DNA of 64,000 nucleotides, taken from contig NZ_CP137640.1 of assembly GCF_036670025.1 (NCBI RefSeq), forward strand, positions 1,956,001 through 2,020,000, given 5' to 3'. Position 1 is the first letter of the stretch, and every line of letters begins with the position of its first letter. Origin of the DNA: Bacillus_BD oryzisoli (GTDB taxonomy: Bacteria; Bacillota; Bacilli; Bacillales; Cytobacillaceae). The notes under the pieces are model-generated. The model was not told the origin of the DNA, ran no database searches, and worked only from the letters and a program-made list of their open reading frames with translations. This document shows, one piece after another, positions 27,173 through 37,000 of the stretch. Made by a program: the position numbers and the translations under genes.

Positions 27173-27505
27173 ATGATGAATTTGAAAAAAAGTCATTTAA
27201 AATACCCAAGATTGGATGAAATGATGGATAAAGGATTTTATAATGTAATGGAAGAAGTACTTACAACTCTTGTTAATGTTCTCATGATGAGTCCTGATTA
27301 CCAAACCTTCTGTCATTGTCAAAAATGCAGAAATGATATTATTGCGCTTAGCTTAAATAATCTTCCGAGTCATTATGTAACAACAGAAGAGGGACGAAAT
27401 AGGGTATTTGAGTATTTAAATAGGGAAGAAAATCGAAAGTGGATAAATAAGAAAATTATTCAGGCCATCCATATTGTCGGAAAGTATCCAAAACATGATC
27501 GTTAA
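27173..27505 (+). CDS. ComFB-domain protein (late competence ComFB-like)
   Basis: 110 residues with the ComFB pattern: N-V-M-E-E-V near residue 25, Cys-x-Cys-x2-Cys in FCHCQKCRNDIIALSLN, and LPSHYVTTEEG. The family is defined by B. subtilis ComFB; cyanobacterial members bind cyclic dinucleotides. Here it is alone, with no comFA or comFC beside it. No good SD precedes the ATG (nearest AAAGGG is 15 bases away), so the start or its translation mode is uncertain. Confidence 0.75.
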   Translation: MMNLKKSHLKYPRLDEMMDKGFYNVMEEVLTTLVNVLMMSPDYQTFCHCQKCRNDIIALSLNNLPSHYVTTEEGRNRVFEYLNREENRKWINKKIIQAIHIVGKYPKHDR

Positions 27506-27591
27506 ATTCCAAAAGAGTAGTGTCAATTATTACAGCTGAATCATCATGATTGCTGTATACTATTTATATCATAGACGAATTGTTATATATA

Positions 27592-27780
27592 TGGCTGTGT
27601 TAAGAACAATGCTGGTTTTTAGTTAGCAGGTTGATTGCAGTGGAGGGCACGTAGACTCCTGCGGGAGAAGCGAGACAGGCAAGACCCCACAGACACGCAG
27701 TGTCGAGGAGGCTCGGCGGTCGCCCCTAAGGTGCGCGAAGTGCCCGGAACGGAAATCAACAACCATGTTTAACAGAGCCA
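27592..27780. repeat. Long imperfect-hairpin repetitive element of Bacillaceae type
   Basis: The GC-rich 190-base element is bounded by TGGCTGTGTTAA / TTAACAGAGCCA. Inside are GGTTGATT / AATCAAC arms and a core with ACTCCTGCGGGAGAAGCGAGA and GAGGAGGCTCGGCGGTCGCCC. I recognise this as the intergenic repeat found in many copies in Bacillaceae genomes. Base composition is unlike its AT-rich surroundings. It encodes nothing; the nearby ORFs in it are chance. Function is unknown; it may be a small non-autonomous element or a structured RNA. Confidence 0.8.
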
Positions 27781-27851
27781 ATTTATTAAATAATTGAACG
27801 AAATAATGGAAAGAAATTCTCATGAAAGGATATCTTTCGGAGGTATATAAT

Positions 27852-28427
27852 ATGAATATGTATGAAATGATTCTTTCTTATCTCGATCAAACAGGACCGG
27901 CGAGTATTCCTTCTATTTGTCAGCAAATAAATTCTGATCCCCAATTTATGAAAGAAAGAGACAAGCCTGTTAAACAAACACATATCAAATCAGTAATCAC
28001 TAGAAAAAGGGATCTTTTTTATGTTCATAATGATATTGTCTCGTTGCTTCCGGATAGGAATATTGTTTCATTAACCGCTAATGTTGATAAATGTGGAGGT
28101 CCTTGGTTACGAGTAAAAGTCGACTTCATCCATAATAACTTTATCTTTTTTGAAATGAATCTTGATCCTTCCCAACATTTAGAATATAAGCCGGTTGCAC
28201 CCGGAAGTACTGAAGAGTTTAAAAGGGAGATTTACCGTTTGAATATATGGGACTGGCAGGCAATTTATGAGAAGCAAGGAATTGTTCTCGATGGTACGAG
28301 CTGGTCTATTTGCTTGGAAACAAGGTCTAAAATATTTAAAAGTGAAGGACTGCAATGTTTTCCTAAAGGATGGGCAGAATTCTGCCGAGCGCTTACAAAG
28401 TTAACAGGAAAAGATTATACAACCTGA
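27852..28427 (+). CDS. Hypothetical protein with N-terminal winged-helix-like region
   Basis: 191 residues. The first 65 or so (MILSYLDQTGPASIPSI, then KQTHIKSVITRKRDLF and VHNDIVSLLP) have the look of a HARE/RpoE-like helix-turn-helix. The remaining part, with an NIWDWQAIYE segment and several Trp and Phe residues, is not recognised. The start at 27852 has GGAGGT 7 bases upstream; the longer reading from 27822 lacks an SD. The tryptophan-rich C-terminal part may bind a ligand, but this is speculation. Confidence 0.7.
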   Translation: MNMYEMILSYLDQTGPASIPSICQQINSDPQFMKERDKPVKQTHIKSVITRKRDLFYVHNDIVSLLPDRNIVSLTANVDKCGGPWLRVKVDFIHNNFIFFEMNLDPSQHLEYKPVAPGSTEEFKREIYRLNIWDWQAIYEKQGIVLDGTSWSICLETRSKIFKSEGLQCFPKGWAEFCRALTKLTGKDYTT

Positions 28428-28510
28428 CATTACCGGAAAGAATGTGGACGTATAGGATTTCAATAATTGTGAAAAATGATACGTAAACATGTTATTTGGA
28501 GGTATTGAGG

Positions 28511-28666
28511 TTGAAAGAGGAGAGAAACAGCTGCAGCGATGAAAAGGACATTTTACATCATCTTTTAGAAGAACAAATTGCTATTATTTGCGTAAAGGAA
28601 GAAGAAGAGCAGTTACGGAAAGAATTGACGAACAATCATTCTCAAGGTAAAAGAGAAGGATATTAG
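28511..28666 (+). CDS. Small hypothetical protein, 51 residues
   Basis: Reads TTG-AAA-GAG from 28511, preceded by GGAGG at 8 bases, and ends in a TAG that lies inside a terminator hairpin. The product is rich in Glu, Lys and Gln (a predicted single helix with an EEEEQLRKEL run) and has two Cys. No family is recognised. SD plus terminator argue that it is expressed. Confidence 0.6.
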   Translation: MKEERNSCSDEKDILHHLLEEQIAIICVKEEEEQLRKELTNNHSQGKREGY

Positions 28667-28685
28667 AGAAACTAATATCCTTTTT
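28656..28685 (+). terminator. Terminator of the 51-residue gene
   Basis: AAGGATATTAG / CTAATATCCTT with a 5-base loop, then T5. The 5' arm contains the stop codon. Confidence 0.85.
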
Positions 28686-28729
28686 ATCGTGAAGATTATG
28701 AAAGCAGTATAGTTACGGAGGCAGTTATT

Positions 28730-29827
28730 TTGAAAGATATTACCGTTAAAGAATTATTAGAAATGGAGCATGTTGTACCGGTTGATGTAAGATCACCAGG
28801 TGAATATGAGGAGGCGTCGATTCCAGGTGCAATAAATATTCCAATTTTTACGAATGAGGAGAGAAAAGAGGTTGGAACCCTATATAAACAAAAAGGGCCC
28901 CAAGAAGCGAAATGGCGGGCAATGGAAATTGTTTCACCAAAGCTTGTACATGTACTCGGCTCCATAAAAAGTATGAAGGAAGAAGGGAAACATCCAGTGT
29001 TATATTGCTGGCGGGGTGGGATGAGAAGTGGATCGATCGCAACCTTCTTAGATTTTTCCGGCATTGAATCTATTCGTGTATCTGGAGGTTATCGCGCATA
29101 TCGACAGTATATTTTAGAGCAGATCCCAATGTTAATCCCCGATCAGGCTCTTGTTTTACATGGTATGACTGGTACTGGAAAAACGGAAATATTAGTTCAA
29201 CTGCAGAAAAAGGGCTATCCAGTTATAGATTTAGAAGGAATTGCCGCTCACCGCGGGTCGCTTTTTGGTGCAGTAGGCTTTGCGATTGATGGGAACAATC
29301 AAAAAGTCTTCGACAGCTTATTATACGAGAGTCTGAGAAAGATCCAAGGGTCTTCATATTTTATCGTCGAGGCGGAGAGCAAGAGAATTGGAAAAGCAGG
29401 CCAGCCAGATGAACTTTATGAGAAAAAAATTAATGGTTTAAATATTTATTTAAAAGCTTCAGTAGAAACAAGAGTCATGCGAATATTTGATGAATATGTA
29501 AAACCAAATGAACATGAGCAATGGTTTCATGACACAATTCTTGAAAAAGTTGGATTACTAAAAAAGCGAATAAAGAATGATGAAGTTTATAACGCTTTAT
29601 TGGAAGTTACAAGAAACCATCAGTATAAAGAGGTCATTCGTTTATTATTGATCCATTATTATGATCCACGCTATCAATATAAACAGAATGAATATAAAAA
29701 TGATTTCACGGAAATACAGGCAGATGATCTCGATACGGCGATCGCAGAAATTGAAACGTATATTGAACATCATTTGCCGGACAGTTGTAATAGCACCGGA
29801 ACTGTAAACAGCCTGTCATCTTTTTGA
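28730..29827 (+). CDS. mnmH: tRNA 2-selenouridine synthase (SelU/MnmH)
   Basis: 365 residues. The N-terminal rhodanese domain (about 1-130) has the active Cys in YCWRGGMRSGS; the P-loop domain follows, with GMTGTGKTE near residue 145. MnmH geranylates 2-thiouridine at the tRNA wobble base and replaces sulfur by selenium when selenophosphate is available. The start is TTG with GGAGG 8 bases upstream. No selD is in the window, so whether it acts with selenium here is unknown. A terminator overlaps its end. Confidence 0.9.
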   Translation: MKDITVKELLEMEHVVPVDVRSPGEYEEASIPGAINIPIFTNEERKEVGTLYKQKGPQEAKWRAMEIVSPKLVHVLGSIKSMKEEGKHPVLYCWRGGMRSGSIATFLDFSGIESIRVSGGYRAYRQYILEQIPMLIPDQALVLHGMTGTGKTEILVQLQKKGYPVIDLEGIAAHRGSLFGAVGFAIDGNNQKVFDSLLYESLRKIQGSSYFIVEAESKRIGKAGQPDELYEKKINGLNIYLKASVETRVMRIFDEYVKPNEHEQWFHDTILEKVGLLKKRIKNDEVYNALLEVTRNHQYKEVIRLLLIHYYDPRYQYKQNEYKNDFTEIQADDLDTAIAEIETYIEHHLPDSCNSTGTVNSLSSF

Positions 29828-29845
29828 TGGACAGGCTGTTCTTTT
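29807..29845 (+). terminator. Terminator of mnmH
   Basis: AACAGCCTGTCATC pairs with GATGGACAGGCTGTT, then CTTTT. It contains the mnmH stop codon. Confidence 0.85.
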
Positions 29846-29907
29846 GCTGAAATTGGCAGACATAAGTTAAATGGCTGGGGTTAATCTTATAGTAAGGAGT
29901 GATTAAC

Positions 29908-30099
29908 GTGGCTAAAGCAAAAACGAAAGATTATCTTACGACTGCTCCCAAAAAGGAAATGATGACGATTGAAAACGGTTCGATTTTTCCAAATGAAAAA
30001 ATTGTGCCCGGTGATTCCGTAGATGAACATAAAAGAATCGAAGAAGCAAATATGATCATCACAGGCGCTGAAATAGGGCAGCAAAATGAGAATTTATAA
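29908..30099 (+). CDS. Small hypothetical protein, 63 residues
   Basis: The GTG start at 29908 follows AAGGAG by 8 bases. The sequence begins MAKAKTKDYL and is charged and soluble. No domain is recognised. It is followed by its own terminator hairpin, directly after which the group II intron is inserted. Confidence 0.65.
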   Translation: MAKAKTKDYLTTAPKKEMMTIENGSIFPNEKIVPGDSVDEHKRIEEANMIITGAEIGQQNENL

Positions 30100-30108
30100 A
30101 AGAACAAA

Positions 30109-30140
30109 AAAGAAATCGGCTGATATAGCCGATTTCTTTT
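30109..30140. terminator. Terminator hairpin, target site of the group II intron
   Basis: AAAGAAATCGGCT / AGCCGATTTCTTT with a 4-base loop, symmetric A/T tracts, last T at 30140. Joining 30140 to 34059 restores a longer T tract and places the hairpin about 10 bases beyond the metH stop, so before insertion it probably ended both the small gene and metH. Confidence 0.88.
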
Positions 30141-31527
30141 GTGCGCTTGGCAGCGCATCGCTCTAATGGGTAAAAGTCCCTAACGTGCCGTTGTGGCGGA
30201 AATGTATAGCTGACAGGTAGTGCGAGTGTCGTGAGATTTCGTGCGGAGGACTTGAAGGCAAAACTCGGAACAGGTGGCTGTAACCATGTTGGCTGGTAAG
30301 ATGGGATAACCTTGCAAAGGATGGGGAAGTCCAATACCACTCTGTATCTTATTAGTTATGAGGACTGGTTTCGAGTGAAAGGCGATGACGTGACCCAAGG
30401 AGATCTTATCTTCTCCACAAATTGGTGGTAACCCTTTTTCAAAGCCGCGATGGACGAGAAATTGACTATGGAAGGTGAGAAGTCAGAGCAGGGGATAGTA
30501 GTGAATAAACTTGTCGGAAATGCCACAAAGATAAGTGACTCATCACAATGTTGGTAAGACAGACGTTGACCCAAAAGGCAATGAACTGATGCGAAGCCCG
30601 TCTGCCCATGTAAGAAAAGCATTACGAACCTATTTACTCGTCATGTACTAAACAGAAGTCAATGAGGTAGATAGCCTAAGAATCGAGACCGAAAGAAAGT
30701 AGGTTGTTTAGGGCGTAGTACTAATATCAAATATCGACCATTGGGCTACCTATTCAGTCGATATTGTATTGGGAAAGGAAACGAATACATGAATGAATCA
30801 ATAGGAAAACGAAGCTTACGTGTAGTTGAGAGTTCTAAAAAGAAACGCAAATGGTACAGTCTAATTGATAAAATCTGGAACTATCAAAACCTGGAAGAAG
30901 CCTTCAATGATGTGAAGAAAAACCGAGGCTCGCATGGTGTGGATAAAGTAACAATTAAAGATTATGAAATAAAATTGGAACACAACTTAAGAGTGCTCCA
31001 AGAATCTTTGCGTACTAAAACATACCGGGTAAAACCTGTCAGAAGAGTGTATATTCCAAAAGCTGATGGTTCTAAACGTCCATTAGGAATACCAACAGTT
31101 GAAGACCGAATTCTTCAAGCAGCAACGAAGAAAATACTTGAACCTATCTTTGAACAGAAGTTTCTAGACTGTAGTTATGGATTTCGTCCTAACCGTAGTG
31201 CACATATGGCTATTGACAAAATCCGTAAGGATTTGATGGAAGGTTATATGTATGTAATTGACGCCGACATTAAGACGTACTTTGATGCAATCCCCCACGA
31301 TAAACTTATTAACTTAATTAAAGAAGAAGTAGTGGATAGCAGTGTTTTAGCTTTAATTGTACAGTTCTTAAAATCGGGAATCCTTGAAAACGGTGTTTTC
31401 TACGAAAACGATAACGGGAGCCCTCAAGGCGGCGTAATTAGTCCGCTACTAGCAAATATCTATCTACACCCACTTGATGAAATGATGACTAAAAGAGGTC
31501 ACCGCATTACAAGGTATGCAGATGACT

Positions 31528-33409
31528 GTGTGCCACGAAAGCAAGGAAAGTGTGCCTAACGGCACCCCCAATAAGCTATGCTGCACTTGAGATGAGAGTA
31601 GGCCTCTCGCAATCGCTATACAGGTAGAGATTGCAAACCACCCTATGGTGCTGTAGTCAAAAGCTATGGTATTGAGCGTTAGGGAAAAGGCAGAGCAAGA
31701 CTCTGTCAGGTACGTATTAAGGAGACGAAAACCACTGAACCGCTGAAGAAGTATCGAAAGCGTAAGGATGTCATCAAAACTGAGGGGGAGTCGTTAACTC
31801 GGGATAAGTTCGGAGGGAACCTGTTTACTGTCCGTTCGGTGACCGGTATAAAGGCGGCGTGAACTTAATATAGGCTTGAGTGTGGAACGTGGGAACCTAC
31901 GACATGGATGCCAAGGGAGAGATTTCAAGTGGAAGCCCCACAAGAATCAGAGTACCAATGCCATGTATAGGGGCGGAATAACTCGTAGTAGCTATGAAAC
32001 CTCCTAACGGAGATGGAGCAAAGGGGTTATGTTATTCAGTTTTATTAACAGGTCAACCATTAAATTGGGAGGAACTTATGAATAAGACAAAGTCGTACAA
32101 TATATCCAAAAAGGCAGTTTATGAAGCCTTTCTTAGAGTAAAAGCAAACAAGGGGTCAGCTGGAATTGATCATGAGTCAATAGAGGAATTTGAAGTGAAT
32201 CTAAAGGATAATCTCTACAAACTGTGGAACAGAATGTCCTCAGGAAGTTACTTTCCACCAGCAGTTAAAGCTGTAGAGATTCCTAAGAAAGCTGGTGGCA
32301 CTAGGACACTAGGAATTCCAACTGTTACAGATAGAATTGCACAAATGGTTGTGAAACTGTATTTTGAACCCTCAGTGGAACCTTTCTTTCATGAGGACTC
32401 TTTTGGTTATAGACCAAATAAAAGTCCCATTCAAGCATTGGAAATAACTCGTAAAAGATGTTGGAGATACAATTGGGTTCTGGAATTTGATATTAAGGGC
32501 TTATTCGACAACATTGATCATGGGTTATTAATGAAAGCAGTGGAAAAACACACAAGTATTAAATGGGTGAAGCTATACATTGAAAGATGGCTAAAGGCAC
32601 CTTTTCAAACAAAAGAAGGAGTAAAAGAACGTACTTCTGGCACACCGCAAGGTGGAGTCATAAGTCCAGTTCTTGCGAACCTATTTCTACACTACACATT
32701 TGATAAATGGATGACAATTAACCATCCTAATAATCAATTTGCGAGATATGCAGATGATGCTGTCATTCACTGCAAGTCAGAAGCTGAGGCAATAAGACTG
32801 CTTGAATCATTAAGTAATAGGATGAACGAATGTAAACTTGAACTACATCCAAATAAAACAAGAATTGTATATTGTAAAGACTCAGATAGGAAAGAATATC
32901 ACGAAAATATTTCGTTTGATTTTCTAGGATATACGTTCAGGCCAAGACGTTCTAAGAATAGATGGGGAAAGCATTTTATTAACTTCACACCAGCGATTAG
33001 TAGCAAATCTAAGAAATCAATTCGACAAAAAGTAAGGGATTGGAAGCTACAGTTAAAAGCTGATAAGGACCTTACTGACCTATCAAATATGTTTAACTCA
33101 AAGATAATAGGATGGATAAATTTCTATGGAAAATTCTACAAATCAGAAATGTACCCAACATTAAGGCACATCAACAAAGCCTTAATAATGTGGGCAAGAA
33201 AGAAATACAAAAGGTTAGCTCGTCACAAGAAAAGAGCAGAACATTTCTTAGGTAGAATTGCAAATCAGAATCCCAAGTTATTTAAACATTGGGAAATAGG
33301 CATTAAACCTACGGCTGAATAATGGGAGCCGGATGAGCTGAGAGGTTCACGTCCGGTTCTGAGAGGGGCTACTGGGGAGGTTCCAGTGGTCTACTTGCCT
33401 CGTCATCTG
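31528..33409 (+). mobile_element. Inner group II intron nested in the outer intron's RT gene
   Basis: About 1.88 kb starting GTGTGCC (GUGYG consensus), with GTGCC / GGCAC pairing at the base of domain I. Domain V is 34 nt at 33326-33359 (GAGCCGGATG / CACGTCCGGTTC), followed by a domain VI hairpin (ACTGG / CCAGT) ending near TCTAC (33402). The exact 3' junction is uncertain by a few bases; I placed it at 33409 because that restores the YADDFVI reading of the host ORF. It encodes its own intact RT. Confidence 0.8.
32078..33322 (+). CDS. ltrA: Group II intron reverse transcriptase/maturase (inner intron)
   Basis: 414 residues, uninterrupted. The RT domain (about 10-300) has GTPQGGVISPVLANLFLHY and the catalytic RYADDAV. 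The thumb and maturase X region follow (IIGWINFYGKF, MWARKKYKRLARHKKRAEHFLGRI). No H-N-H endonuclease domain is present. The ATG at 32078 has GGGAGG 5 bases upstream; the frame is open from 31994. It would assist splicing and retrohoming of the inner intron. It is clearly different in sequence from the outer RT, so the two introns are from different lineages. Confidence 0.88.
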   Translation: MNKTKSYNISKKAVYEAFLRVKANKGSAGIDHESIEEFEVNLKDNLYKLWNRMSSGSYFPPAVKAVEIPKKAGGTRTLGIPTVTDRIAQMVVKLYFEPSVEPFFHEDSFGYRPNKSPIQALEITRKRCWRYNWVLEFDIKGLFDNIDHGLLMKAVEKHTSIKWVKLYIERWLKAPFQTKEGVKERTSGTPQGGVISPVLANLFLHYTFDKWMTINHPNNQFARYADDAVIHCKSEAEAIRLLESLSNRMNECKLELHPNKTRIVYCKDSDRKEYHENISFDFLGYTFRPRRSKNRWGKHFINFTPAISSKSKKSIRQKVRDWKLQLKADKDLTDLSNMFNSKIIGWINFYGKFYKSEMYPTLRHINKALIMWARKKYKRLARHKKRAEHFLGRIANQNPKLFKHWEIGIKPTAE

Positions 33410-34066
33410 TTGCAAATCAAGAAAGGGTGCTGAAAGGGTTTTGAGAACGGTAGTTAAGCTATTAGAAGAAGGGTTGGGTTTAAAAGTCCATCCTGATAAA
33501 ACCAAGATTGTAGATAATCTTGTAGAACCGTTTATTTTTCTAGGATATGTTTTCAAGCAAGGATACTATCATTCACCATCAGACAAGGCAGTAAAGAAAT
33601 TCAAGAAACGTATCAAAGATGTAACGAAAAGAAATCAAACATTAAATCTGGAAGAATTCTTAAGCATCGGTTGAATCCCATCATCAGAGGATGGGGTAGA
33701 TACTTTGGTATTGGATTTTCAAAGAAACTGTTTCAACAACTGGATTCATGGATTCGAAGAAGGCTTCGGATGATTCAACTAAGAAGTTGGAGGAAAATAA
33801 GAAAGCTCCACAGGGAGCTTCGAAAAAGGAAGTGGGACGGCGAACTTCCTCATCTCTCAATGACTAAATGGAGAAGTTCGTTGACCCAACATTTACATTT
33901 TGCGATTCCTAATGAAAGGTTTCGTGAAATAAAACTTGTTTTTCTTCTGGATATTTATAATGAACTACATCCCCAGCGGGGATAAGCATGGAGGAGCCGT
34001 ATGCGATGACCCGCACGTACGGATCTGTGAGAGGCGCATGATATTTTCATGCGCCTACTCTATTCT

Positions 34067-37000
34067 TTATCGCAGAACATTAAAATATCTTGCTTCAGGA
34101 TGAGAAAAGACAATTGCCGTAACACTTGCTTCAGGCTCCATCATAAAGCCTTCGGTAAGCTCAATTCCAATTTCCTCAGGAGAAATCAACTGGAAGAGTT
34201 TCTTCTGGTCCTCAAGATCAGGGCACGCAGGGTAGCCGAATGAGAAACGCTGTCCTTGATATTTTGCTGCAAAGCGATCCTTCATCGTAAAGTTTACTGG
34301 ATCAGGGAATCCCCAGCGATCACGAATTTGACGATGGATTAACTCAGCCAGTCCTTCGGCTGTTTCTAAAGCTAATGATTGCAGAGCATGACTCTCCAAA
34401 AATTTACCATCATTTTTTAAGCCGTCTGCGATTTGTCGGATGCCTTTTCCTGCCGTAACTGCAAAGAAGGAGACATAATCCATTTCTCCACTTTCAACTG
34501 GTTTTAAAAAGTCCGCCAAGCATAGGAAGGGCTCTTCCTCTTGTCTAGGAAATTCGAATGTCTCGATCACTTTTCCAGTGCCATTTGGATCGTAAATAAG
34601 CACCTTGTCTCCATCTGATTGTGCCGGGAAAAATTGATAGGCAGCAGCCGGTGAAATCCAGCCGTTGTTCGATGCATCCTCGATTAAACCATTAACCATG
34701 TCGTTTAATTTAAGAGCTTTTTCGTCCTTTTCTTGAAGAAGCTTTTCTAGTTTTCCTTTTAAGCCAAGATGGTGGCCGATTAGTGTCTGTTTATTGATAT
34801 ACGGTTCAACATGGGATAGGGTATAAGACTTCAATAAATGGCGCTTTGTATCCTGTGGAACAAAAACAGGCGCATCTGTGCTGACTTTTTTACGGACTTT
34901 CACTGCCACAGTACCCGTTGGTCGCACGTAAGGCTCAAGCGGTACTGCATTTTGCTTTTCTATTTTTGCTTGAACCAGTTTTTCAAACTCTGCCGGGTCT
35001 TGAAGCTGGTTAGCAAGTGACAGCCCGTTCATCGCATCTTTTGCATAAAGAACAACACCATCATACTCTTTGGAAATTTTATTATCTGTAAATTTCCGTG
35101 ACAGAGCTGCACCCCCGACTAGTATTGGTATGTCAATTCCGGCCTGCTTCATATCATGAGCCGTAATAACCATTTGCTGGGCCGATTTCACCAGTAAGCC
35201 TGATAACCCAACCATATCTGGTTGTTCTTTTTTAATCGTTTGAATTAAATCTGCCGGAGCCACTTTAATGCCAAGATCAATGACCTTATAGCCGTTATTC
35301 GTTAAAATGATATCAACAAGATTTTTCCCGATATCATGTACATCACCTTTAACTGTGGCCAAAACAATTTTTCCTTTTGTAGCCGACGAATCATTTTTTT
35401 CCATGAACGGCTCTAAGTGAGAAACAGCTGCTTTCATAACCTCGGCGCTTTGCAGTACTTCAGCAACAATTAATTGGTTATCATTAAATAATCGGCCCAC
35501 TTCTTTCATGCCTTCCATAAGTGGCCCGTTGATGATATCAAGCGGTGCAGAGAAGCTCTCTAAAGCCAAGTCCAAATCAGGGATCAGCCCTTCTTTTGTC
35601 CCTTCCACAACATAGTAGGCGAGGCGTTCTTCAAGAGTCATATCCGGAAGACTGCTCTTTGTTTCCTTTTTCTTATCACGGTAAAAATCAGTAAACTCTG
35701 CTAATGTTTGATCCGTTGTTTCAAATAGAAGACGCTCTGCCATGGCAACTTCTTCTTTTGATATGGATGCAAAACGTTCCAGCTTTTCTGTGTTGACAAT
35801 CGCATAATCTAGTCCTGCTAAGGTGCAGTGGTATAAATAGACGGAATTTAGGATTTCACGTCCAACCGGTGGCAACCCGAAAGAAACATTACTCACTCCG
35901 AGAATCGTTTGGACTTCTGGGAATTTTTCTTTAATCAGACGAATCCCTTCAACCGTTGCTTTTGCGGAGCCGATATATTGTTCATCACCGGTACCAACAG
36001 GAAATACAAGCGGATCAAAAATGATATCCTGTGGCGGAATTCCGTATTTTTCTACTAACAGCTGATACGATCTTTCAGCTATTTCCAATTTCTTTTCAGC
36101 TGTAACGCCCATCCCTTTTTCATCAATTGTTCCGACCACGACAGCAGCACCGTATTTGTGGATTAGTGGAGCAATGGCCTTGAATCGGTCCTCGCCATCC
36201 TCAAGGTTAATCGAATTAATAATTGCTTTACCTTGGGAGTAGGTTAGAGCCTTCTCTATTACAGCATCATCGGTAGAATCAATGACAAGTGGGACCTTTA
36301 CTTTTTTAACTACTTCTTTAATAAAGTTCTCCATGTCAGCCATTTCATCGCGGTCAGGATCCGCAAGGCAGATATCAATAACATGAGCTCCTTTTTTCAC
36401 TTGAGCCCGGGCTATTTCTGCTGCTTCCTCGTATTTTCCTTCCGCAATTAGGCGTTTAAACTTTCTCGAACCAATGACATTTGTTCGTTCCCCAACCATA
36501 ATGGGCCTTAGTGTCGGGTCATCATAGATGAAAGGTTCAATACCTGACACCATGTGAAGCTTATGCTGTTCACGAGTTCTTGGCTGGTAGCCTTGCATTG
36601 CTTCTGAAATGACTTTAATGTGTTCAGGTGTCGTGCCGCAGCATCCGCCGACAACATTTAGCCAGCCTTCAGCAGCAAAACCTGACAATTTTTGCGCAAG
36701 AGACTCAGGTGTTTCATGGTAATGGCCTTCCTCATCGGGCAGTCCGGCGTTAGGATAGCAGCTGACAGCCGAGGTAGATAACTTTGCAAGGGAACGGATA
36801 TGATCCTGCATAAATTCTGGACCGGTTGCACAGTTCAGTCCAATGGCGATTGGCTTCATATGCTCAACTGAAATATAGAATGCCTCAATTGACTGGCCAG
36901 CCAGCGTTGTGCCCATTGGTTCAATTGTTCCAGAAATCATAAGCGGGAGAGTGTTCCCTGTTTTTTCAAAAGCCTGTTTGATTCCTAGAAAGCCTGCTTT

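Larger units (their letters stand above)
30789..33985 (+). pseudogene. ltrA: Outer-intron reverse transcriptase/maturase, interrupted and frameshifted
   Basis: Residues up to the RT active site (RYADD) are encoded at 30789-31527, with SPQGGVISPLLANIYLHPLD before it. The gene resumes at 33410 with FVICCKSRKGAERVL, so joining 31527 to 33410 gives the canonical YADDFVI. A second lesion near 33668 (GGTTGA where CGGTTGA is expected) ends the frame at 33674. The remaining thumb/maturase part continues in another frame from about 33671 (LNPIIRGWGRYF... to 33985). So even after removal of the inner intron no full-length enzyme can be made. Confidence 0.85.
30141..34058 (+). mobile_element. Outer group II intron, class C-like, carrying a nested intron
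   Basis: It begins GTGCG directly after a terminator hairpin, the known preference of class C introns. A structured 5' region (30141-30788) precedes a reverse-transcriptase gene in domain IV. The 3' end has domain V (about 33993-34026, GAGCCGTATGCG / CGCACGTACGG) and domain VI (GGCGCATG / CATGCGCC), finishing CCTAC at 34058. Without the inserted second intron it would be about 2.0 kb. Its ORF is broken, so splicing would need a maturase in trans. Confidence 0.85.

Noticed and set aside
27623..27823. Minus-strand ORF over the GC-rich repeat
   Set aside because: It follows the open frame created by the GC-rich hairpin repeat and has no SD; similar chance ORFs occur wherever such repeats lie.
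30059..30622. Minus-strand ORFs in the 5' part of the outer intron
   Set aside because: They lie antisense to the conserved intron RNA structure and have no SD or family signal.
30141..34058. Retron or diversity-generating retroelement
   Set aside because: Both RTs carry maturase regions and are followed by group II domain V/VI structures; no msr/msd or template/variable repeat was seen.
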